From a virus: 27,039 bases of DNA. A program made the position numbers and the translations under genes. Where the stretch lies: IMG/VR virus record IMGVR_UViG_3300031857_001125, positions 1-27,039 of that record; one strand, 5' to 3'. The notes below the pieces were generated by a model. That model saw only the letters and a list, made by a program, of their open reading frames with translations. It did no database searches and was not told the DNA's origin. Positions within the stretch are counted from its first letter, which is position 1, and each line of letters opens with the position of its first letter. Below are positions 21,751 through 27,039 of this stretch, in pieces.

Positions 21751-22299
21751 TTATGCTCCTTTAATTCCGTAAAGTGAAATTCGGCTGTTGGGCGTAAAGT
21801 TGTAAGTAGTAAAACTTAAAGCAATAGATGAAATTGCTGCGGTGGTTTCATATAAATTTGAGTTTAAAAATATTCCACCTGAACCATTATTATCAACGCC
21901 GCCTAAAGTCCTAATTGTTTTATTTATTGAAGTATTTGCATATTCTAAAATATCCACAATTGCTGCATATTGTTGAGTATCTGAACGACCTGCTTGATAA
22001 GTTAAAAGATTTGTAGTATTTGAAGTGGCAGCAGCAGAACTTCCATCAGCATAAAGCCAATGATAGCGAGTTGAATTAACTGAACCATTTAAAACCATTT
22101 TCATATTGTCTAAACCAGTTAAATTATTGTAGGACATACGAATTTGTAAATGCTTATAAGTTGATGGAATAGAACTAAAAGTAATAGTTGAAGTACCACC
22201 TGAACCTACACTCACCATACCAAGTGGAAACATAGCACCAGTGTCGGGTGGTGTTAAGTGTCCTGAGATACCTGAAGCAATAACTCCTAGAATTGGCAT
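21751..22299 (-). CDS. Short fibre protein, head domain only
   Basis: I set the start at 22299 where ATG overlaps the upstream stop (TAATG). The 182-residue product has the same beta-head as A and B (MVSVGSGGTSTITFSSIPSTYKHL ... NGSVNSTRYHW ... SRISLYGIKG) but stops where the glycine-rich domain would begin. It may be a truncated third copy, or a base piece for the others. It has no signal or enzyme motif. Confidence 0.72.
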   Translation of the reverse strand: MPILGVIASGISGHLTPPDTGAMFPLGMVSVGSGGTSTITFSSIPSTYKHLQIRMSYNNLTGLDNMKMVLNGSVNSTRYHWLYADGSSAAATSNTTNLLTYQAGRSDTQQYAAIVDILEYANTSINKTIRTLGGVDNNGSGGIFLNSNLYETTAAISSIALSFTTYNFTPNSRISLYGIKGA

Positions 22300-22868
22300 T
22301 AGGCAATATCTCCTATCACATACCAAACATCCGAACCTTCATATACTGCAGTTGCAGATGAATATTGAGCACGAAGTTTAGGGGCTGTTGCGGTTGCACC
22401 AGTGCTTCTAATAGTAACACCTGCACCCTGTGCAAAGGTAACTTGACCTGCACCTTTTTGAATAATATTTATTTGAGCACCAGTTGCATAAGCAACGGAT
22501 GAGTTAGGTGGAATAGTAACTGTAATTGCCGAAGCATTAGATGCAGTTACAAACTTACCATTGTCAGCCAGTACAAATGTATAAGTAGTACCAGTCTGAG
22601 CATTAATTGCTAGGTTAATCTTAGGGTCAGTTAATGTCTTGTTAGTTAGAGTATCTGTGCTACTAGCAGTAACTAATCCAGTTAGTGTATTACTTGCAGC
22701 ATCAATAGTCTTATTTGTAAGAGTCTGGCTACCAGTTAGAGTTGCAACAGTTGAGTCAATACTCAAGGTAGCAGTACCACTAGAGGCTGTACCAGTCAAA
22801 CCTGTGCTGGCTGTTACCCCCGTAATATCTGCTAAAGCGTTATCCGCATTGGTTCTAGCACGGGTCAT
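22299..22868 (-). CDS. Fibre protein with C-terminal tip domain, 189 aa
   Basis: The protein has repeats (LTNKT, SSTDTLTNKTL) and then a C-terminal domain (about 86-189) with QTGTTYTFVLADNGKFVTA ... GAGVTIRSTGATA ... LRAQYS ... VIGDIA. The same domain closes the upstream 751-residue fibre, so it is a shared tip or trimerisation unit. Its start overlaps the preceding stop (TAATG). It resembles short head or tail fibres and lacks catalytic motifs. Confidence 0.76.
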   Translation of the reverse strand: MTRARTNADNALADITGVTASTGLTGTASSGTATLSIDSTVATLTGSQTLTNKTIDAASNTLTGLVTASSTDTLTNKTLTDPKINLAINAQTGTTYTFVLADNGKFVTASNASAITVTIPPNSSVAYATGAQINIIQKGAGQVTFAQGAGVTIRSTGATATAPKLRAQYSSATAVYEGSDVWYVIGDIA

Positions 22869-25123
22869 TAGGCTATATCTCCAATCACTAGGAAAGTATT
22901 AGATGCGGTACATATGATTGTACCTGTTGAATATTGTGCCCTAAGTGTTGGGGCTGAGGCTGTTGCTCCAGTAGATACAATAGTTACTCCAGCACCTTGT
23001 GCAAGTGTTACTCCACCAGCACCCATCCTAGCAATATGTATCTGTTGTCCAGCAGTAAATACTGAAGGAGGTAAAGTTAAAGTAATTGCACCAGCATTAG
23101 TTAGAGTAACAAGTTTATTTGTATCTCCACTTACTAATGTATATGTGGTGCCAGTCTGTGCATTGATAGTTAAATCAAGGGTTGAAACTGCACTTAATGT
23201 AGCCCATTTAACTCCAGCAGTTTCTGCAGAGTCAGCAACTAAATATTGTCCATTAGTTCCAACTGCAAGTCTACCTACTGTGTCAGAGGCTGTACCTACA
23301 AGTAAGTCGCCTTTAGCATCTACTACTGTAGTAGTTAATGCATTGGCTACGCTATATGGTGTCGCAGATAAAACCTCTACAATATCTCCTGCGGTAAGAG
23401 CAGCCACACCTGTAATGCTTGAACCATTGGATGCTGTGTAATCAGAACCTCTAGTTAACAATACACCATTTAGATATACTTGCTCATATCCTGCTGTGTA
23501 AGATAAAGATACAGCATTGTCATCTGCACCATTAAGTGTAGTCTCACCACCTGTTGCAGTTTTAGTCCAACGACTAAATGATACTGCGGAAGTAATACCT
23601 TCCCAAGCAGTAGCAACTGCATCGTATACCTGCATAGCACCAGTTGTAGTATTAAAGTAAAGAGCACCAGCAGTTAAAGCATTACCATCATTATCTACAG
23701 ATGGAGCAGATGCTTTAGCACCTAAGTATCTATCATCAAATGAATCATATGAGGCTGCAGCAGCAGCGGCACTTGCAGCAGCGGAAGCAGCATCGGCTGC
23801 AACAGTTGGGGCCACAGCATCTACATAAGCCTTAGTAGCAGCGTGTAAATTTTGAGTAGGAGCACCTGATAATGTCAGAGCACCAGTCATTGTAGAGCCA
23901 GCCTTTAATACTACCGTATCTGAGAAGTTGGCTGTGTCATTAAGAGCAGCAGCAATCTCATTAAGAGTATTTAATGTGCTTGGAGCACCATCAATAAGAG
24001 CGTTAATCTCAGTATCTACATAACCTTTAGTTGCTGCATCAGTAGATACAGAAGGTGTAGCAAGATTGGTAATGTTTTGGCTATTGACAGATAGTGCACC
24101 AGTAGGTGATGCCATCTGGTCTAGGCGAGATGTGCGTACTTGCGTATCAAAATTAGAAATAGTGCTAGCAGTTTGTGTGCCAGTATGGTTAGCACGAGCA
24201 AATGGGTCAGCAGTTAACTTAGCAGCAGTAATAGTTCCATCTGCAATATCAGCAGCAACGATAGTTCCATTTACTATGTCAGAAGAAGTAATAGTTCCTG
24301 CAAGGTTTAACTTACTATATGAGATAGCAGCAGAAGCATTAATGTCTGCGTTAACAATTGCACCAGTACCAATAACAGTAGTTAGGCTTACATTGCCAGA
24401 ACCATCAAAGGATACAGCAGATGCCTCTACATCTCCAGTCAGTTGGAAGTCACGGGCTGTAGTTAAAGCATTGGCAGTAGTAGCAGTAGTTGCTGTGCTA
24501 GCAGTACCTGTAAGGTTAGCGGTAATAGTACCTGCAGAAAAGTTACCTGAAGCATCACGAGCCACAATGGCTGATGCTGTGTTAGCCGATGTAGCGGTAG
24601 TAGCAGAGTTGGATACCTTAGAAGCAGTTGAAATAGTGGCTAACTTAGTATCTGCGATAGCAGCACTTGCGTTGATGTCAGCATTAACAATAGTGCCGTC
24701 AATAATCATTCCACTAGTTATCTTTGCAGTACCACCAGTATCTGCAGTAGTAACTACGTTAGCAATAGTTAACCCGTGTGGATTTGTTGTATTTCTAATG
24801 TGAGCATCAGCATCACGGAAGTCACGGCCAATAGCCATGTGACGAACTGCAGCACCAGCAGAGTGGGCAATAGCAGTAGATGAGTCAATATTTCTTTGAA
24901 TTGTTAAAGTATTGTTACCAGGAGCACTAGGGTTAACAACCTCTACAATTTCTTCAAGTGCTGTATCTGGATCAATGACAACTACAAATGTTTCACCAGC
25001 AGCAGGTGTAATTGAAGCAAGAAGACCAGAGGCGTTGACTACTGTCATTGTGCTAGCACTGTTATTAAGTGCTGCTGCTAAGGTAGTTTCTTGTGATATG
25101 GATGAATATAGTCTAGTTGTCAT
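22868..25123 (-). CDS. Long tail fibre protein, 751 aa
   Basis: The protein starts MTTRLYSSISQETTLAA and has an Ala/Thr-rich shaft with repeated units (TNPHGLT; INASAAIADTKL; STATTATTANAL; DAATKGYVD; HAATKAYVD), typical of trimeric beta-helical fibres. A short Ala-rich coiled part (AAASAAAAAASYDSFDDRYLG) precedes the distal domain. The final 100 residues are nearly the tip domain of the next gene. GAGGT precedes the ATG, which overlaps the previous stop as TAATG. It should be a main fibre that carries host recognition. Confidence 0.82.
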   Translation of the reverse strand: MTTRLYSSISQETTLAAALNNSASTMTVVNASGLLASITPAAGETFVVVIDPDTALEEIVEVVNPSAPGNNTLTIQRNIDSSTAIAHSAGAAVRHMAIGRDFRDADAHIRNTTNPHGLTIANVVTTADTGGTAKITSGMIIDGTIVNADINASAAIADTKLATISTASKVSNSATTATSANTASAIVARDASGNFSAGTITANLTGTASTATTATTANALTTARDFQLTGDVEASAVSFDGSGNVSLTTVIGTGAIVNADINASAAISYSKLNLAGTITSSDIVNGTIVAADIADGTITAAKLTADPFARANHTGTQTASTISNFDTQVRTSRLDQMASPTGALSVNSQNITNLATPSVSTDAATKGYVDTEINALIDGAPSTLNTLNEIAAALNDTANFSDTVVLKAGSTMTGALTLSGAPTQNLHAATKAYVDAVAPTVAADAASAAASAAAAAASYDSFDDRYLGAKASAPSVDNDGNALTAGALYFNTTTGAMQVYDAVATAWEGITSAVSFSRWTKTATGGETTLNGADDNAVSLSYTAGYEQVYLNGVLLTRGSDYTASNGSSITGVAALTAGDIVEVLSATPYSVANALTTTVVDAKGDLLVGTASDTVGRLAVGTNGQYLVADSAETAGVKWATLSAVSTLDLTINAQTGTTYTLVSGDTNKLVTLTNAGAITLTLPPSVFTAGQQIHIARMGAGGVTLAQGAGVTIVSTGATASAPTLRAQYSTGTIICTASNTFLVIGDIA

Positions 25124-26028
25124 TAGTACCTCGTGTAGTGGATTTTAGTTGGGTAAACATCTCGGAGTTTTTCTGACTCTTCTGTTAATCTTTGTTGGAA
25201 CAGAGCGAGTAAGAATCTAGCGGTTGAAGCACCAGAACCATATTGGATCTTGGTATCTGTTTGATCTGCCTCAGCAGATGTATAAGTCAATCTGCCTGGA
25301 TCAATAAATGATGCTAGGCGATAAGCAGCACCGTACAGGATTACATCTTTACAAGATGAAGGTAATCCAGTCACAGATTCAAAAACCGCATTAGATGCGG
25401 ATGCAGATAAAGTTGTAGGTTTCTTAGTATAAAAAATTTGTACCGTTCTGCCAGGGGTAATAGCATCATAAACGGATAGGCTTTGTCCTGTTGTAAAGGC
25501 GGTAGCGTTAGCCATTGGATCTTGGCGCCATGATTTAACAGGTAGCCATTCATTAGATGGACCAGTTACCGACCAAGTTACTGATAGAACTGTTTCCACA
25601 TCAGCAGGTACTTGGTAGGAAGTCTTAGTTGCCACCAATGTAAAAGTAGTGCTTCCAACTGCAAATAACTTAGGGAAGACTGCATCAATAGTATCGTTGA
25701 TAGCCTTTTTTACAACTGCCTTAGGAAACGACGGAGCGATTGTAACTTTTGTATCAGTAGTATGAGTAGCAGCAGTAGTGCCATTGTAGCCACGGCCATA
25801 CGGAGGAACCGTCGCAGTATTTGAAACACGATCATAAGTATCAATCCAAATCAATTCGTCGTCAATTTCAATCAGACCCTTGCCAATGTTGCTAACACTT
25901 GCGAGGTTAAGTGTTGTGCTTGATGTAGTAATATTACCTGTTAGGTGTGTAGTTCTATCTTGTCGTAAAGTATAACCTGCAAGATTAAGTAACACATCAT
26001 CTATAAGATTGGCATAGGTCGTTGTCAT
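25123..26028 (-). CDS. Structural protein (adaptor- or connector-like), 301 aa
   Basis: The 301-residue protein starts TTTYANLIDDVLLNLAGYTLRQDR and ends RDVYPTKIHYTRY. The beta-rich middle (TSSTTLNLASV...IEIDDELIWIDTYDR) and a helical C-terminus (LLALFQQRLTEESEKL) are found in proteins near the head-tail genes of aquatic phages. A connector or tail-completion role is likely but unproven. The start overlaps the preceding stop as TAATG. No enzyme motif. Confidence 0.65.
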   Translation of the reverse strand: MTTTYANLIDDVLLNLAGYTLRQDRTTHLTGNITTSSTTLNLASVSNIGKGLIEIDDELIWIDTYDRVSNTATVPPYGRGYNGTTAATHTTDTKVTIAPSFPKAVVKKAINDTIDAVFPKLFAVGSTTFTLVATKTSYQVPADVETVLSVTWSVTGPSNEWLPVKSWRQDPMANATAFTTGQSLSVYDAITPGRTVQIFYTKKPTTLSASASNAVFESVTGLPSSCKDVILYGAAYRLASFIDPGRLTYTSAEADQTDTKIQYGSGASTARFLLALFQQRLTEESEKLRDVYPTKIHYTRY

Positions 26029-26300
26029 TAAGAGGATATCCTTCTAAGCGCTTCTGTTGCCTCTAAGTCACTTGTTGATGCAAGTAAGTTACAGACACCG
26101 TTAATGTCTAAAAATGTTTTTGGATCTGTCTTGCCAGCCTTACGATTGAGGGCGCCTTGAACATCTAAGTTAGTTGTGCTAGCCCAAACATTTGCTGCTT
26201 CGTTATCACCTTTATATGCTAAAATAGCAGGATAAGTGCCACCATTAGCAAGACGATTTAGTTCAGCGCTAAATGTAGAACCGAGAGTTCCAATTGCCAT
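26028..26300 (-). CDS. Conserved small structural protein, 90 aa
   Basis: The segments NGGTYPAILAYKGDNEAANVWA and ALNRKAGKTDP and DINGVCNLLA match a short protein I recall from phages of aquatic bacteria, placed next to structural genes. CGAGGAAAACA precedes the ATG. It has no membrane segment. The family's function is unknown. Confidence 0.7.
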   Translation of the reverse strand: MAIGTLGSTFSAELNRLANGGTYPAILAYKGDNEAANVWASTTNLDVQGALNRKAGKTDPKTFLDINGVCNLLASTSDLEATEALRRISS

Positions 26301-26311
26301 TGTTTTCCTCG

Positions 26312-26548
26312 CTATCTATAGTTGGATGTTTTTTTTGCTATTGCTTTTGGTTGTTTAACAAATTGTTTGCCTTTTTTATTACCCTTGGCTTTGGCTCTAT
26401 TAGTAGCCGCTTTTTCTGCTGGACTTAATGCAGACCAAGCAGCCTTTGGTAAATATCTTTTCTTACCCTTAGATGGCTTACCATCTGAAGTTGTCCACTT
26501 TTGCGCTGTCCAATCCTTTAAAGACTTCTGAGATTTAGCAAGTGCCAT
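26312..26548 (-). CDS. Basic phage protein, DUF5872-like, 78 aa
   Basis: The sequence has KSQKSLKDWTAQKW, GKKRYLPKAAWSALSPAEKAATNRAK and KQFVKQPKAIAKKT, a pattern common in small phage proteins of the DUF5872 type. It is strongly basic (Lys/Arg rich) and so probably binds DNA or packs with it. GGAGGTTACAAGTA precedes the ATG. Family name given from memory. Confidence 0.7.
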   Translation of the reverse strand: MALAKSQKSLKDWTAQKWTTSDGKPSKGKKRYLPKAAWSALSPAEKAATNRAKAKGNKKGKQFVKQPKAIAKKTSNYR

Positions 26549-26730
26549 TACTTGTAACCTCCGCCTGCTTTCTTATATTGCACAGCAAGTAGTTGTGCTT
26601 TACGGGCTGACCACTCTCCTGGGTCTCCACCCTTAGAACCAGCCTTAATCTTTTTAAATAATGATGCTCTCATGCCAGGCTTAGTATAGTTACCAGCAGC
26701 ATTAACTTTAGATTTAGTTTTCTTTTTCAT
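26548..26730 (-). CDS. Basic small protein, 60 aa
   Basis: I chose ATG 26730, which overlaps the previous stop (ATGA); a TTG two codons upstream is an alternative. The protein reads MKKKTKSKVNAAGNYTKPG ... GDPGEWSARKAQLLA ... GGYK. VNAAGNYTKPGMR and WSARKAQLLA are conserved segments of a short basic phage family. It is likely a DNA-associated or head-completion protein. Confidence 0.7.
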   Translation of the reverse strand: MKKKTKSKVNAAGNYTKPGMRASLFKKIKAGSKGGDPGEWSARKAQLLAVQYKKAGGGYK

Positions 26731-27005
26731 CGGCAATTACAATCCCAAGCCCGAAGCGACTTGTTAATTCTAGAGTTTGGATCTCGTGCTGTTTTAGCAG
26801 AAGTCAATTTAGACTTCATACCACACATACGACTACAGAAAGATTTACGTCTTGCTGCAGACTTAGGTGATTTCTTGGCTTGTGCAGCCTTTACAGGAGG
26901 CTTTAGGTTCATGCCCTGTGCCTTAGCAGAAGCCCTTCCTCTGGCGTTTAAACCGCCTTTAGGATTCTTTCCCGCTTTCCTCTGCCACGCTGGTGTCGTT
27001 GCCAT
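26727..27005 (-). CDS. Basic small protein, DUF6321-like, 92 aa
   Basis: It contains TPAWQRKAGKNPKGGLN, RKSFCSRMCGMKSKLTSAK and RDPNSRINKSLRAWDC, matching a conserved phage and viral family (DUF6321-type, from memory). It is highly basic with four Cys near the C-terminus. GGGGG lies before the ATG. A DNA-binding or internal virion role is plausible. Confidence 0.75.
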   Translation of the reverse strand: MATTPAWQRKAGKNPKGGLNARGRASAKAQGMNLKPPVKAAQAKKSPKSAARRKSFCSRMCGMKSKLTSAKTARDPNSRINKSLRAWDCNCR

Positions 27006-27039
27006 TTTTCTTACCCCCGAATATTGCTCTGTAGTAATT
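26959..27039 (-). CDS. C-terminal end of a gene cut by the right edge
   Basis: A reading ending at TAA (26959-26961) runs to the window edge with NYYRAIFGGKKNGN and a tail overlapping the next gene's start by 47 bases. It has no start in the window. Two other frames are also open, one running straight into the next gene's ATG, so this is tentative. Confidence 0.35.
   Translation of the reverse strand, partial: NYYRAIFGGKKNGNDTSVAEESGKES

Noticed and set aside
22914-23441. 175-residue plus-strand frame
   Set aside because: It lies within the same fibre gene on the other strand, is compositionally biased and has no ribosome site.
24066-24803. 245-residue plus-strand open frame antisense to the long fibre gene
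   Set aside because: It is a shadow of Ala/Thr-rich codons; the opposite frame has clear fibre repeats and a ribosome site.

Overview
The window is a piece of a tailed double-stranded DNA phage (Caudoviricetes) genome of moderate, slightly AT-rich composition. The host is most likely an actinobacterium. The main evidence is a WhiB-like protein (four Cys plus a GIW turn), a protein family confined to Actinobacteria and their phages. Supporting evidence is a secreted lytic transglycosylase of actinobacterial type (AYGIPQ ... GWY C-terminus) and several short Cys-rich proteins of the kind seen in actinophages. Small structural proteins resembling those of marine and freshwater phages suggest an aquatic host such as a planktonic freshwater actinobacterium; that last step is inference. 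No integrase, tRNA gene or CRISPR array was seen.

Layout. Nearly all genes are on the minus strand, so transcription runs right to left. From the right edge: three short, very basic proteins; two conserved structural proteins; a large fibre locus of five proteins, several of them paralogous; two short fibre-associated proteins; a 736-residue tail protein; and a lysis cassette (holin-like membrane proteins and a CHAP endolysin). This unit ends at a strong terminator (15213-15253). A 292-base intergenic region then leads into the replication module (15004 down to 8384): Cas4-like nuclease, Zn-ribbon protein, RecA/DnaB-like ATPase, Zn-ribbon protein, secreted transglycosylase, resolvase-like nuclease, a primase split into CHC2 and Toprim frames, small proteins, an Nmad1/DUF1599-like protein, HNH protein, metallophosphoesterase, sigma factor and a CxCQH mini-protein.

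The interval 4282-8365 is the exception. It is a plus-strand operon with its own sigma70-type promoter, a structured leader and a terminator. It encodes a predicted ATP-dependent amidoligase with a long Zn-finger region, a class II glutamine amidotransferase, the WhiB-like regulator and eight small proteins (Zn ribbons, two single-pass membrane peptides and unknowns). The amidoligase/amidotransferase pair looks like a self-contained amide-bond-forming system and is the most interesting part of the window.

Left of it lies a 519-base divergent control region, then a minus-strand gene of unknown function with a terminator. Next is a roughly 300-base cluster of small perfect hairpins directly upstream of the terminase, a candidate packaging or replication site. 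The terminase large subunit and a portal protein that runs off the left edge follow. Since the structural genes sit at both ends of the window, the map is consistent with a circularly permuted or circular genome whose missing part (capsid, rest of tail) joins the two ends.

Working model (inference): the plus-strand operon and the sigma/WhiB proteins redirect host transcription and metabolism, the 15004-8384 operon replicates DNA, and the rest builds virions and lyses the cell. Three copies of a 16-base motif (GACAGC ... TATGTA on the minus strand) flank the plus-strand module and may be phage-specific promoters or operators.
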